The notes: a model not told the origin generated them from the letters alone. DNA of 64,000 nucleotides from an uncultured Massilia sp. (GCA_946481275.1 CAMLMV010000004.1:62001-126000), one strand, 5' to 3'. Shown: positions 1 to 8,337, counted from the stretch's first letter. Translations and numbers: made by a program.

Positions 1-273
1 ACGTTCGAGGGCTCGTCGCTGGAGACGATCCGGCACATGGTCGCGAGCGGCATCGGCCTGACCGTGCTGCCGCGCGCGTCCGTGCCGGACATGAAGGATC
101 CGAACGGCATGCTGACCTTCGTCCCGTTCCAGGATCCGGTGCCGTCGCGCCGCGTCGTGATCGTATGGCGCAAGAGTTTTACGCGCCGCGCCGCCATCGA
201 TGCGGTGGTGAAGGCCGTGGCCGATTGCGGGCTGCCCGGCGTCGAGATGGTCACGCTCCAGGCCGCGGCCTGA
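1..273 (+). CDS. oxyR: OxyR-type LysR regulator, C-terminal part (partial, 5' end outside window)
   Basis: The window opens in frame inside the effector-binding domain of a LysR-type regulator. The visible 90 residues contain SSLETIRHMVASGIGLTVLP, which closely follows the end of the OxyR regulatory domain (SLET.R.MVA.G.G.TLLP in E. coli). OxyR senses hydrogen peroxide through a disulfide and activates antioxidant genes. The two redox cysteines and the helix-turn-helix lie upstream of this window and cannot be checked. Having ubiA just downstream on the same strand matches betaproteobacterial recG-oxyR-ubiA order (known context). Another LysR protein cannot be excluded from so short a piece, but OxyR is the best fit. 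Confidence 0.8.
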   Translation, partial: TFEGSSLETIRHMVASGIGLTVLPRASVPDMKDPNGMLTFVPFQDPVPSRRVVIVWRKSFTRRAAIDAVVKAVADCGLPGVEMVTLQAAA

Positions 274-796
274 CGCGCGCGGGCAAGACCGGCGCGGCTG
301 TCGTGGGCCCTGCGGGCGCCGCGGCCGCCTCGTCCGTACGGATGCCGACAGCGCATGGTCCCGCATGTTTTCCGGACAGGGCGCCGACCAGTTCCGTACT
401 CCGGCGCGGCACCGACTCCATGGGCGCGCACCGCACCGCGTCCCACGTCGCGCCGGCCTGCCTGAATTCGACGGCGCGCACGGAATAGACGCGGCCGCCC
501 TGCTCCAGCGCGACCATCGCGATGCCGCCGTTCACGACCCCGAGCACGAAACGGCGGCGCGGCATGCTGTCGTCGCTGGCGTCGGTTTCGTTGAAGTCGC
601 CTCCGCGGTCGGCGATGCCCGCGAGACCGAGTCCCACGCCCAGCAGCGCCTGGATACCGGCCGGGAGCTCGCGCAGCGACCGCGCCTCCGTCCATCCACC
701 CTGCTCCATCTGCCCGCCAGCCTGTGCGAGCGCACCGCTTCCAAGTCCGCTTCCAAGCCCGATTCCGGCTACCAGCACCATCGTTACGAACCGCAT
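251..796 (-). CDS. Secreted hypothetical protein, 181 aa
   Basis: The protein starts with a clear signal peptide (MRFVTMVLVAGIGLGSGLGS, then GALAQA with an AQA-type cleavage site). I chose the ATG at 796 because an AAGGAG sits about seven bases upstream; an ATG six bases earlier would touch the ribosome site. The mature part has a glycine-rich stretch, a central segment with VLGVVNGGIAMVALEQGGRVYSV that looks like short beta strands, and a low-complexity Ala/Pro tail. Two cysteines remain in the mature part. I recognise no family. The gene is convergent with oxyR and its end overlaps the oxyR 3' end by about 20 bases. Confidence 0.6.
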   Translation of the reverse strand: MRFVTMVLVAGIGLGSGLGSGALAQAGGQMEQGGWTEARSLRELPAGIQALLGVGLGLAGIADRGGDFNETDASDDSMPRRRFVLGVVNGGIAMVALEQGGRVYSVRAVEFRQAGATWDAVRCAPMESVPRRSTELVGALSGKHAGPCAVGIRTDEAAAAPAGPTTAAPVLPARVRPRPGA

Positions 797-923
797 ATGC
801 ATTCTCCTTGTCCGAAGCCGGCATCGTAGAGCGTCGCGGTGTGCCATGCCTTGTGCATCGTCGATGCGCGCTTGATCGCGTCGTATCGTCCTGCGCCGTA
901 CAGCCGGGTGCGCCCCGACAGGC

Positions 924-929
924 TACAAT
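924..929 (+). promoter_or_regulatory. Candidate -10 element for ubiA
   Basis: TACAAT lies 33 bases before the ubiA ATG in the divergent gap between the secreted protein and ubiA. A convincing -35 is not visible, so this is a weak prediction. Confidence 0.3.
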
Positions 930-962
930 CCTGACCTTGCAGATTTTCAATTCGAACGAACC

Positions 963-1817
963 ATGAACAAGCTGGCGCTTTATTTCCGCCTGGTCCGGGG
1001 CCACAAGCCCATCGGCATCCTGCTGCTGCTGTGGCCCACGCTGTGGGCCCTGTGGATGGCATCGAACGGCCATCCCGATCCGATGATCCTTGCCATCTTC
1101 ATCGTGGGTACGGCGCTGATGCGATCGAGCGGCTGCGCGATCAACGACTACGCCGACCGCGACTTCGACCGCCACGTCAAGCGCACGGTCGACCGCCCGC
1201 TGACGAGCGGCCGCATCAAGGGCTGGGAAGCGCTGATGGTGGCGGCCGTGCTCGCGATCGTCTCGTTCCTGCTGATCCTGCCGCTGAACACGCTGACGAA
1301 GCAGCTGTCCGTCGTCGCCGTGATCGTCGCGGGCAGCTATCCGTATTTCAAGCGCTTCTTCGCGCTGCCGCAGGCCTACCTCGGCATCGCGTTCGGCTTC
1401 GGCATCCCGATGGCGTTCGCGGCCGTGCAGGACCACGTCCCGGCCGTGGCCTGGTGGCTGCTGGTCGCCAACGTGTTCTGGTCGCTGGCCTACGACACCG
1501 AGTATGCGATGGTCGACCGCGACGACGACCTCGTCATCGGCATCCGCACGTCCGCCATCACCTTCGGCCGCTACGACGTGGCCGCAATCATGGTGTGCTA
1601 CGCGGCGACGCTCGGCATCGACCTCGTGTGCGGCTGGTCGCTGGGCCTGCGCTGGTGGTTCGTGGCGGGCATCGTCGTCGCGGCCGGGATGGCCGTCTAC
1701 CACTACACGCTGATCCGCGACCGCGACCGCATGAAGTGTTTTAAAGCCTTCAACCATAACAACTGGTTGGGTGCGGCCGTGTTTGCTGGCGTCGCGTTAG
1801 ACTATGCATTAGGATAA
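963..1817 (+). CDS. ubiA: 4-hydroxybenzoate octaprenyltransferase
   Basis: This integral membrane enzyme transfers the polyprenyl chain onto 4-hydroxybenzoate in ubiquinone synthesis. At 284 residues it has the usual family length (about 290). Both Asp-rich Mg/diphosphate motifs are present: N61-D62-x2-D65-x-D67-x-D69 (NDYADRDFD) and D178-T-E-Y-A-M-V-D185 followed by RDDD. Eight or so hydrophobic helices lie between them, and the N-terminus [20 protein letters not shown] is typical of UbiA. The ribosome site before the ATG at 963 is weak, but no better start exists. It is followed after about 45 bases by a separate stress-type gene set. Confidence 0.96.
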   Translation: MNKLALYFRLVRGHKPIGILLLLWPTLWALWMASNGHPDPMILAIFIVGTALMRSSGCAINDYADRDFDRHVKRTVDRPLTSGRIKGWEALMVAAVLAIVSFLLILPLNTLTKQLSVVAVIVAGSYPYFKRFFALPQAYLGIAFGFGIPMAFAAVQDHVPAVAWWLLVANVFWSLAYDTEYAMVDRDDDLVIGIRTSAITFGRYDVAAIMVCYAATLGIDLVCGWSLGLRWWFVAGIVVAAGMAVYHYTLIRDRDRMKCFKAFNHNNWLGAAVFAGVALDYALG

Positions 1818-1861
1818 TATTGTCCGTAACACAATCCACAATCCATAACGAGAGGTACCCC

Positions 1862-2182
1862 ATGATGGAAAAAATCCCGACCCAGACCGGCGCCCGTGAC
1901 CAGCTGCTGTCCGACCTGAAGACCGTCATCCAGGACGCGGAAGCGTGGCTGCGCCACAGCGGCCACCTGACCGGCGAAGAATTCAAGGCCGCCAAGGTGA
2001 AGTTCGAGCGCACCCTGGTCAAGGCCAAGGAAGACATCGTCCGCCTGGAAGAAGCCGCGGTCGAAAAGGCCAAGGTCGCAGCCAAGGCCACCGACGAATA
2101 CGTCAAGGAGAATCCGTGGAAGGCCGTCGGCCTGGGCACCGCCGTCGGTGTCGTGATCGGCATGCTGATCGCCCGTAAGTAA
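1862..2182 (+). CDS. ElaB/YqjD/DUF883-family membrane-anchored protein
   Basis: This is a 106-residue protein with a long charged, probably coiled N-terminal part (about residues 8-80, rich in Lys, Glu and Ala). A single C-terminal transmembrane helix follows, preceded by ENPWKAVGLGTAVGVVIGML. That layout, including the ENPWxAVG motif, is the DUF883 family; E. coli YqjD/ElaB members anchor ribosomes to the inner membrane in stationary phase (family knowledge). The start at 1862 follows a GAGAGG-like ribosome site. Its stop overlaps the next start in TAATG, so it is translationally coupled to the YqjE-like gene. Confidence 0.85.
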   Translation: MMEKIPTQTGARDQLLSDLKTVIQDAEAWLRHSGHLTGEEFKAAKVKFERTLVKAKEDIVRLEEAAVEKAKVAAKATDEYVKENPWKAVGLGTAVGVVIGMLIARK

Positions 2183-2589
2183 TGGCAATGAGTGTCTTCG
2201 CGACGGCAGGCCGGATCGGTGCGACGCTCGTCGCGATGGCGGGCACGCGGCTGGAACTGGCCGCAGTCGAATTCCAGGAAGACGCGCGCCGCCTGCTGGG
2301 CCACCTCGCGTGGACCCTGCTGGCCGTGTTCCTCGCGGCCGGCGCCCTCCTGCTGGCCGCGTTCTTCGTCATCGCCATCTTCTGGGACACGTACCGCCTG
2401 CAGGCCGTCGGCGGCATGGCCGTCCTGTTCGGCGCGCTGGCCGGCATCATCCTGACGAAGGTCCGCGCCAGCATGAACACGGAAGCGCCGCTGCTCTCGG
2501 CCACGCTGGCCGAACTGCGCAACGACGTCGACTACCTGCGTCACGGCCTGGCCCAACACCATGCGGAGGCAACCGATGAACAAGCCTGA
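2182..2589 (+). CDS. YqjE-like phage-holin-superfamily membrane protein
   Basis: This 135-residue protein has two adjacent hydrophobic helices (about residues 38-63 and 71-92) between polar ends. The pattern (RLELAAVEFQEDARRLL, then two helices, then a short charged tail) is that of the YqjE / phage holin superfamily III proteins that sit next to YqjD. The ATG at 2182 overlaps the preceding stop (TAATG); a second ATG six bases on is an alternative. It overlaps the next gene by 14 bases. The set probably works at the inner membrane under stress, but no exact function is known. Confidence 0.8.
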   Translation: MAMSVFATAGRIGATLVAMAGTRLELAAVEFQEDARRLLGHLAWTLLAVFLAAGALLLAAFFVIAIFWDTYRLQAVGGMAVLFGALAGIILTKVRASMNTEAPLLSATLAELRNDVDYLRHGLAQHHAEATDEQA

Positions 2590-2869
2590 CCTCGCGACCC
2601 GCCGCGCGGCCCTGATCGAACAATGCGCCGAACAGCGCGTGGGCCTCGCCTACGAGCTGAAAGCGCTGCGTCCGTCGAATGCACTGGCCGGGCATCCGGT
2701 CATGGGCTACGTCGCCGCCAACCGCAAGCTCGTGCTGGGTGCGGCCGGTGCCGTACTGGGACTCGTCCTCATGCGCCGCAAGCGCCTGGCCGGTCTCGCC
2801 ACGTCGGCCCTGTCGGCGTGGAAGATGGCGCGGGGGGCGTTGGGCGTCCTGGCGCAGTTGCGCCAGTGA
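2576..2869 (+). CDS. YqjK-like small protein, third gene of the YqjD set
   Basis: This 97-residue protein starts at the ATG at 2576, which has a strong GGAGG eight bases upstream inside the preceding gene. The N-terminal half is charged (RRAALIEQCAEQRVGLAYEL) and resembles the YqjK family. A hydrophobic stretch (about residues 42-62) could be a membrane helix. Overlap with the upstream gene and the shared direction make DUF883 / YqjE / YqjK one operon, ended by the hairpin just downstream. Confidence 0.75.
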   Translation: MNKPDLATRRAALIEQCAEQRVGLAYELKALRPSNALAGHPVMGYVAANRKLVLGAAGAVLGLVLMRRKRLAGLATSALSAWKMARGALGVLAQLRQ

Positions 2870-2876
2870 CGTCTCG

Positions 2877-2901
2877 CCGTCCGCACCGTGCGGACGGCTT
2901 T
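2877..2901. terminator. Hairpin terminator between convergent genes
   Basis: A perfect 9-bp stem (CCGTCCGCA / TGCGGACGG) with a CCG loop is followed on the plus strand by CTTT. It sits directly after the YqjD-set operon and before the convergent lipoprotein stop, so it probably ends the operon. Confidence 0.65.
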
Positions 2902-2902
2902 G

Positions 2903-3538
2903 TCAATCATTGAGGCCGAACGCTTCCCAGCCGTTCGGCGTCAGCTTGACGTACAGCTTTTCCTTCTGCGAGCGCTCGCCGTCGATGTTCCGCCCGAGCT
3001 CGGGGAACGCTTCCTTGACCTGCGGCTTCCTGGCCCAGTCGGCCACGTTCGACAGTTTATAGGTGTAGATCACGCTGCTTTCCTCGTGATCGTCCACCTT
3101 GGCCGGGTCCGCCCAGCGGATCACCTTGCTCAGCGACTTGCGGCCCCAGCAGATGCGCGGCTGCTTCCCCGCCTTCGCATGCAGGTAGGGCTTCGCGGCG
3201 TCGGTCATGATGTAGCGCCTGACCTTCACGCCGCTCGCCTTGCCATTCACGACGGCACCGGGCAATTCGATGTCTTCGCCCCTGGCCAGGCCCACCGCTT
3301 CCAGCGCCGACATCTGGCCGGCGGCGTTGTCCGGGTACAGCTTCTGCTGGCGGATATCGGTCTCATACACGTCGACCGGCCATTTGATGGGGTCCAGGCA
3401 CAGGTCGCCCTTCTTGTCGAAGTACTGGGTGATGGTGAGGCCGAAGTTCTCTTCGTTGGCCGAAGTCTTGCTGCTGCAGGCGGACAGCGATGCGACCAGC
3501 GTCGCGCCCAGCACGAGGGAGATGGCAGTCTTGTTCAT
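2903..3538 (-). CDS. Putative lipoprotein, 211 aa
   Basis: The N-terminus MNKTAISLVLGATLVASLSA ends in a lipobox-like LSAC followed by SSKTSANEE, so the protein is probably a lipidated envelope protein (signal peptidase II, Cys at about residue 21). Aspartate is not at +2, which would allow outer-membrane sorting. The mature part contains CWGRKS and a C-terminal half that looks beta-rich; I recognise no family. The start ATG overlaps the stop of the upstream Nudix fusion in ATGA, so the two are translationally coupled and form a two-gene operon. Confidence 0.75.
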   Translation of the reverse strand: MNKTAISLVLGATLVASLSACSSKTSANEENFGLTITQYFDKKGDLCLDPIKWPVDVYETDIRQQKLYPDNAAGQMSALEAVGLARGEDIELPGAVVNGKASGVKVRRYIMTDAAKPYLHAKAGKQPRICWGRKSLSKVIRWADPAKVDDHEESSVIYTYKLSNVADWARKPQVKEAFPELGRNIDGERSQKEKLYVKLTPNGWEAFGLND

Positions 3539-4476
3539 GGTGATGTGATTGTACCAATCTCTTCCAATGCCGCGTACACGCGCTTGCCCAGCCTCCTCGC
3601 CGTCGCCACCATCAGGTCCGCCCCTTCTGACGCGCCGCCGATGCGCAGCACGGCGTCGCACCGCTCCAGCAGGCGCTGCGCGTGCGGGTGAAACACGGCG
3701 TCGAACACGGCGTCGCCAGGCGCCTGCGAACCGGCCAGGCGCACCGTCGGCAATGCAAGCCATTCGCCCAGCACGGGCAGGTGCCCCGCTTCGTACAGCG
3801 GCATCACGCACGCTTCCATCGCCGCGACGTTGGCCGCGATACGGTCCGGATCGCCGTCCGTGCCCGACCGGTACGGGCCCGCAATCAGGATCATCATGCC
3901 GCGCGGCGCGAACAGGTGCAGCTGCGCATACTGCAGCAGCATGATCGTCTTGCCGTCGACGATGCCCGTGCCGATCATGGCCAGCGCCGCATCGATGTCC
4001 AGCTCCAGCACGTCCAGCCGCTCGCCCTCTTCCGCCACGCCGCCGCCCGGTGCCACGCGGTCGCGCGCCTCGTACTCCGCCACGAAGAAGTGCAGGCGTT
4101 CCGTCACGCTGCCGGGGCTCATGAACGCATCCCAGAGGCGGGTGACCTTGCCGACGCGGTAGCCCGTCTCCTCTTCGACCTCGGCCCGGATGCGCTCTTC
4201 CGGACGCGCGCCATCGAGCAGGCCGGCCGCCGCCTCGATGAGGTAGCCCTCGTGGCCGTTGACGTAGGCCGGCAGGCGGAACTGGCGCGTCAGCACGACG
4301 GTGCGGCGGGCGCGGTTGTAAAGCAGCAGCGTCGCGCCATCGCCCCGGTCATAGGTTTCTCTTGTCTGCACATCCCATCCGCCGTCCTCCGTACGCAGCG
4401 CGAACGTCGTCTTGTTCAGGACGCCCCAGTCGTCCGACAGCAGCTCGACCTGCCTGATTTCCACACGATCCTGCAC
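3535..4476 (-). CDS. NudK-like Nudix hydrolase fused to a DUF4406-type domain
   Basis: Two domains lie in one unbroken frame of 313 residues. Residues 1-193 closely follow E. coli NudK (GDP-mannose pyrophosphatase): RVEIRQVELLSDDW at the start, YDRGDGATLLLYN, and a Nudix box ending EVEEETGY that keeps the metal-binding glutamates. Residues 194-313 begin MMILIAGPYRSGT and contain GEWLALP and IGGASEGADLMVA, matching the DUF4406 / nucleoside deoxyribosyltransferase-like fold. I chose the GTG at 4476, with GGGGAG seven bases upstream, because it aligns with the NudK start. No ribosome site precedes the internal ATG pair at 3897/3894, so a true fusion is favoured. Likely role: nucleotide-sugar or nucleoside-derivative cleanup (inference). 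Confidence 0.85.
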   Translation of the reverse strand: MQDRVEIRQVELLSDDWGVLNKTTFALRTEDGGWDVQTRETYDRGDGATLLLYNRARRTVVLTRQFRLPAYVNGHEGYLIEAAAGLLDGARPEERIRAEVEEETGYRVGKVTRLWDAFMSPGSVTERLHFFVAEYEARDRVAPGGGVAEEGERLDVLELDIDAALAMIGTGIVDGKTIMLLQYAQLHLFAPRGMMILIAGPYRSGTDGDPDRIAANVAAMEACVMPLYEAGHLPVLGEWLALPTVRLAGSQAPGDAVFDAVFHPHAQRLLERCDAVLRIGGASEGADLMVATARRLGKRVYAALEEIGTITSP

Positions 4477-4527
4477 GATATTCTCCCCTTGTTGAAGTTC
4501 GTGTAAACTATCGTGCAATATCGTGCA
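4472..4527. promoter_or_regulatory. Inverted and direct repeats in the Nudix/DeoR divergent promoter
   Basis: TGCACGATAT at 4472-4481 is the exact inverse of ATATCGTGCA at 4518-4527, and a third copy (ATCGTGCAA) lies at 4510-4518. The three TCGTGCA units fall between the divergent starts at 4476 and 4553. The likely reader is the adjacent DeoR-family protein, autoregulating and controlling the Nudix operon (inference from position). Confidence 0.5.
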
Positions 4528-4552
4528 ACGTCAAGCACGGCGAAAGGAAGGC

Positions 4553-5314
4553 ATGCTGACGAGCCAGCGAAAACAGTATCTGATGGACGTGTTGCGGCGC
4601 GACGGCCAGATCGTCGCCACGAAGATGAGCGCGGAACTGGGCGTATCGGAAGACACGGTCCGGCGCGACCTGCGCGAGCTGGCGAAGGAAGGCCTGCTGC
4701 AGCGGGTGCACGGCGGCGCCCTGCCCGCCAGCCCGGCGCTGGCGGACTTCGCCACGCGCCACAACATCGCAACGGACGACAAGGCCGCCATCGGCCGCGC
4801 CGCCGCCGCGCTCGTGCAGCCGGGCCAGGTCGTGTTCGTCGACGGCGGCACCACGTGCGCGCAACTCGTGCGCGCGCTGCCGCGGCGCCTGGGAGCGACG
4901 GTCGTCACGCACAGCCCCTCCATCGCGATGGAGCTGATGGACCACCCGGACATCGAAGTCATCATGCTCGGCGGCCGCCTGTTCCGCCACTCGGCCGTGG
5001 GCGTGGGCGCGGCGACGCTGGAAGCGATCGCGCAGATCCGCGCCGACACCTATTTCATGGGCGTGACGAGCGTGCACCCCGAGAGCGGGCTGTCGACCGG
5101 CGATTACGAAGAGGCCTGCATCAAGCGGGCGCTATGTCACGCGGCGGCGGAGACCATCGTGCTGGCGTCGTCGGAGAAGCTGGCGACGGCTTCGCCGTAT
5201 CGCATCGTCGGGCTGGCCGAGATCAGCGGAATCGTGGTGCCGGCGGGTACCGGCGAGGAGGTCTTGCGGCCGTATCGGGAGATGGGGATTGCGCTGACGC
5301 TGGCGGCGCACTAG
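4553..5314 (+). CDS. DeoR-family transcriptional regulator
   Basis: This 253-residue protein has an N-terminal winged helix-turn-helix (about residues 1-57; MLTSQRKQYLMDVLRRDGQI, then SEDTVRRDLRELAKEGLLQR, the DeoR signature). A DeoRC sensor domain follows, with DGGTTCAQLVRAL as the phosphosugar-binding loop. Members repress sugar or nucleoside catabolic genes and release DNA on binding a phosphorylated metabolite. The ATG at 4553 has an AAGGAAG upstream. It is divergent from the Nudix-DUF4406 operon, with repeats between them, so that operon is the obvious target. Its stop overlaps the next convergent stop in a CTAG. Confidence 0.93.
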   Translation: MLTSQRKQYLMDVLRRDGQIVATKMSAELGVSEDTVRRDLRELAKEGLLQRVHGGALPASPALADFATRHNIATDDKAAIGRAAAALVQPGQVVFVDGGTTCAQLVRALPRRLGATVVTHSPSIAMELMDHPDIEVIMLGGRLFRHSAVGVGAATLEAIAQIRADTYFMGVTSVHPESGLSTGDYEEACIKRALCHAAAETIVLASSEKLATASPYRIVGLAEISGIVVPAGTGEEVLRPYREMGIALTLAAH

Positions 5315-5844
5315 CGGCAGGTCGGCTCCACGTCGTACCCGAGATAGTAGTAATAGCTCGCATACGGCTTCTTGTCGGCCAAGCGGTGGTAGAGCCGCAC
5401 CCGCATGCCTTCGCCAGAATAGCAGGTGCGTACGAACACCGGGTCGCCGGCCTGCAGCGTGACCTGATACGTGTCGCGGCCTTTCTTCGTCACCGCCTGC
5501 ATGCCTTCGAAGCCGTAAGCCTGATCCAGCTCGGGTCTCTTTGCGCCGCTGAACTGGACGACGTGGCTGAAGATGGGCTTGTCGTCGTCTGCCACGAACT
5601 TGACCGTATCGTCATCCGTTTTGCCTGCTGGCTTGCGGGCGGCGGCCTTGAAGCAGCATCCCGCGCTGACCTGGTCGACGAGCGCGTACGACAGGTCGCC
5701 CTTCGGTGCGCTTTTGGACTCGCTGTACAGGACGGCATTGCCCTTGGCGGTAATGTCGATGAAATAGAACGGCGCGTCGGCTGCGCCCACGATCGGGGCG
5801 GCCAGCAGCAGCGACAGGCCGATTGGCCGGAAAATTCTCGTCAT
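5311..5844 (-). CDS. Secreted hypothetical protein, 177 aa
   Basis: A signal peptide (MTRIFRPIGLSLLLAAPIVG, AADA cleavage) precedes a mature domain with a Cys pair (SAGCCFKAA), another Cys in VRTCYSGEG and a C-terminal YYYYLGYDVEPTCR. The four cysteines suggest two disulfides in the periplasm. I recognise no family. No clear ribosome site is seen before the ATG at 5844. The stop overlaps the DeoR stop by three bases (CTAG). Confidence 0.6.
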   Translation of the reverse strand: MTRIFRPIGLSLLLAAPIVGAADAPFYFIDITAKGNAVLYSESKSAPKGDLSYALVDQVSAGCCFKAAARKPAGKTDDDTVKFVADDDKPIFSHVVQFSGAKRPELDQAYGFEGMQAVTKKGRDTYQVTLQAGDPVFVRTCYSGEGMRVRLYHRLADKKPYASYYYYLGYDVEPTCR

Positions 5845-5894
5845 GGTTGTACGCGATGGTGTCTATTTGCAATATTGTACACATGCGCACCTGC

Positions 5895-6311
5895 TCACCG
5901 CCGGCAGCTCAACCGCACCGTCTCATTCTCGCGCGCAACGACGCGCACCGCCTCGCTGTCGCCGCACCGATACACGATGCGCAACCGCTTCGGTTCCCCA
6001 TGCGCCGGATCGCCGCACAACTGGTTGTCGGCGCGGACAGAGCCGCGATTGCGCTCGACCTGATAGCGCACGGCGCGGCGTGCGTCGCAGGACGCGAAAT
6101 GGGTGCCGTATTCGGCGTCTTCGACGAACACGCGACCGCCGCGGCGGTCACCTCGGCCGCCGGCTTCGCGCAGGCCGGCAGCGTAGCCGTCGTCATAGCC
6201 GCGACGGTATTCGGCGCTCTGCGCGAACGCGGACGTGGTCGCGGCGCTCAAGGCCAGGACGGCAGCGATGCGCAGGAGGGGGCGCTTGGTGCCCATCATT
6301 TTGAACGTCAT
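5895..6311 (-). CDS. Small secreted protein with Cys-rich C-terminal domain
   Basis: This 138-residue protein starts at the ATG at 6311, with GGGAGA six bases upstream. A signal peptide (LLRIAAVLALSAATTSAFAQ) is followed by a glycine/arginine-rich linker (YRRGYDDGYAAGLREAGGRG) and a compact domain with four cysteines (ASCDARRAVRY, QLCGD, YRCGDSEA, LSCRR). The regular Cys spacing suggests a disulfide-stabilised fold. Function unknown. It is arranged tandemly with the preceding secreted gene but 50 bases away, so co-transcription is possible. Confidence 0.6.
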   Translation of the reverse strand: MTFKMMGTKRPLLRIAAVLALSAATTSAFAQSAEYRRGYDDGYAAGLREAGGRGDRRGGRVFVEDAEYGTHFASCDARRAVRYQVERNRGSVRADNQLCGDPAHGEPKRLRIVYRCGDSEAVRVVARENETVRLSCRR

Positions 6312-6448
6312 TTTTATTCTCCCGAATGAAGTGGATGACTTCATCCTAGCGCGCACGCCAACAACGCTCTGTTCGGTCGCTGTAAGAGACGTTTCAGTCT
6401 GTAAGGTAGCGGGCGCCCTGCCCCGCGCGGCCGTGCCAGAATAAGGCC

Positions 6449-7000
6449 ATGACACCCGCACCCGTCTGCACCATCGGCCATTCGAACCGCACGATCGAGG
6501 AGTTCATCGGCCTGCTCTGGCAGAACGGCATCGCCTGCCTGCTCGACATCCGGACCGTCCCCAGATCGCGCCACAACCCGCAGTTCGGGCAGGATGAACT
6601 CGCGGCGTCGCTGCTTGATGCGGGCATCGAATACCGGTACCTGAAAGGCCTCGGCGGCCTGCGCCGGCCGCTCAAGGATTCACCGAATGCAGCCTGGCGC
6701 AACACGTCGTTCCGCGGCTACGCGGACTACATGCAGACCGACGAATTCGCGGCCAACGTCGACGCGGTCATCGAACTCGCCCAGACCAGGACGTGCGCGC
6801 TGATGTGCGCGGAAGCGGTGCCGTGGCGCTGCCACCGCTCGCTCGTCGCCGATGCGCTGCTGGTGCGCGGCGTGCCCGTCGACGACATCATCGATGCACG
6901 CCAGCGCAAGCCGCACAAGCTCACGCCCTTCGCCCACGTCGAGGGCCTGCGGATCACGTACCCGCCGGAACAATCGCAACTGGACTTCGGGCCGGCCTAG
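6449..7000 (+). CDS. DUF488 domain-containing protein
   Basis: The 183-residue protein matches the DUF488 family. It starts with CTIGHSNRTIEEFIGLL, continues with the basic LLDIRTVPRSRHNPQF segment, and ends with the conserved CAEAVPWRCHRSLVADAL signature. The biochemical role of the family is not settled. The conserved cysteines and arginines suggest nucleic-acid or nucleotide binding (inference). The gene stands alone and is convergent with the metallo-beta-lactamase-fold gene, sharing a CTAG at the stops. Confidence 0.88.
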   Translation: MTPAPVCTIGHSNRTIEEFIGLLWQNGIACLLDIRTVPRSRHNPQFGQDELAASLLDAGIEYRYLKGLGGLRRPLKDSPNAAWRNTSFRGYADYMQTDEFAANVDAVIELAQTRTCALMCAEAVPWRCHRSLVADALLVRGVPVDDIIDARQRKPHKLTPFAHVEGLRITYPPEQSQLDFGPA

Positions 7001-8337
7001 CGCGCGAGCAGCCGCCGCAACTGCGCCCGCTGGTAGGCGCCGAAGCCATCGCTGAACAGGCAGCGGATCAGCGGATCCTCGACCACGTCGGCCTGCGCCA
7101 GGTCGCGCTCCGTGTCCGCGTCGAAGACGGCATCGTTGATGCGCATGTACAGCGACGTCAGCGACTCGCCCAGTTCCAGCGCCGCATACAGTTTCACGGC
7201 AGGGATGTCGGTGGTCCAGCCCAGTGGCCCATCATCGTCGACAGGGTCCGCGCTGCCCGGTGCGAGCCGGTAGCGGAAGCGCGTGACCTCGCCCGCGTGA
7301 TCGTGGATCGACAACTGCCAGACGCGCGGGCTGTCGAAATAATCGCTCCCGTCATCGAGAGACGCGTACCGCTCCGCGAGGCCCGTGCGGCAAAAGTCCA
7401 GCACGCGCGTCCACTGGTCCGCCGCCAGCGCGGGGAAATGGCGGGCGATGTCGGCCGTGGGCGGCGCGTCGGCATTGCCTTCGTAGACGTAGTCGACGTC
7501 CTGCGCGCCGACGGGGATGACCCAGTCCAGCGGCGGCGCGGCACGCAATCCGTCCGCATCGAGCACCATCGACACCGACGGATCCATGCGCACGACACGC
7601 GCGTGCGGCAGCACCGCCTGCACTTCCTGCGCGAAGCGGGCGTACGAGATCGGGAAGAACGCGCGGTTGTACCACGACCAGGGTTCGAGCTGGAACTGGC
7701 AGGAGCTCGGTACGACGAAGCGCGGGTCCAGGGCCTGCAACTGCTCCAGCCATTCCTCCGGCAGCGCGGGCGGCGCAGGTTCGGCGCGCGTCGGGGCCAG
7801 CACCTCGATCTCGCGCATCGTCTGGAACGGAAACAGCACGAGGTCCCACGGCTTTTCGGCGACGAGGCGCGCGAGCGCCTCATCGTCGATCCACGAGTCG
7901 ACCACGTTCAGGACGTTCAGCCCGGCGGCACGGACCTGGAACATCGAGTCGACCTCGGCATCCATCGCGTCGCGCGGCACGACCTGGAACGGGCCGACGT
8001 CCACGGGCACGTCCAGTTGCAGCGCGTGAACGCGCGTAAAACCCAGTTCGCGCACCATGTCGAACAGCTCGTCGAACAGGCAGTAGATGTACAGCGGCGT
8101 CGCGCGGTCCAGCAGGTCCAGGCTCTCCAGCGAGCAGTGGTCGTCGTGGAAGTGGGAGATGAAGACGGCGTCGAAGCGCTGGCGCCGGATCAGCGCTTCG
8201 TCGAAGCGCACGTCGGGGAATGCGTGGCAGTTGCGGCTGAACGGGTTTTCGAAGATGGTGTCGAAGGCGATGCGCGTATCCTCGCATGCGAACACGTAGC
8301 CCGCATGCAGGATCCGCGATACCGTGAGCGCGGCCAT
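6997..8337 (-). CDS. Metallo-beta-lactamase-fold hydrolase, 446 aa
   Basis: The N-terminal domain (about residues 1-200) is a metallo-beta-lactamase fold with the metal motif S61-H-F-H-D-D-H67 after AVFI, as in metal-dependent hydrolases of the UlaG/RNase Z type. A later histidine-rich strand set is less clear, and the C-terminal 220 residues (from about VVPSSCQFQLEPWSWYN) are not a domain I can name. No signal peptide, so cytoplasmic. It abuts the upstream small gene (TGA then ATG with no gap), so the two are a coupled operon. Substrate unknown. Confidence 0.82.
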   Translation of the reverse strand: MAALTVSRILHAGYVFACEDTRIAFDTIFENPFSRNCHAFPDVRFDEALIRRQRFDAVFISHFHDDHCSLESLDLLDRATPLYIYCLFDELFDMVRELGFTRVHALQLDVPVDVGPFQVVPRDAMDAEVDSMFQVRAAGLNVLNVVDSWIDDEALARLVAEKPWDLVLFPFQTMREIEVLAPTRAEPAPPALPEEWLEQLQALDPRFVVPSSCQFQLEPWSWYNRAFFPISYARFAQEVQAVLPHARVVRMDPSVSMVLDADGLRAAPPLDWVIPVGAQDVDYVYEGNADAPPTADIARHFPALAADQWTRVLDFCRTGLAERYASLDDGSDYFDSPRVWQLSIHDHAGEVTRFRYRLAPGSADPVDDDGPLGWTTDIPAVKLYAALELGESLTSLYMRINDAVFDADTERDLAQADVVEDPLIRCLFSDGFGAYQRAQLRRLLAR

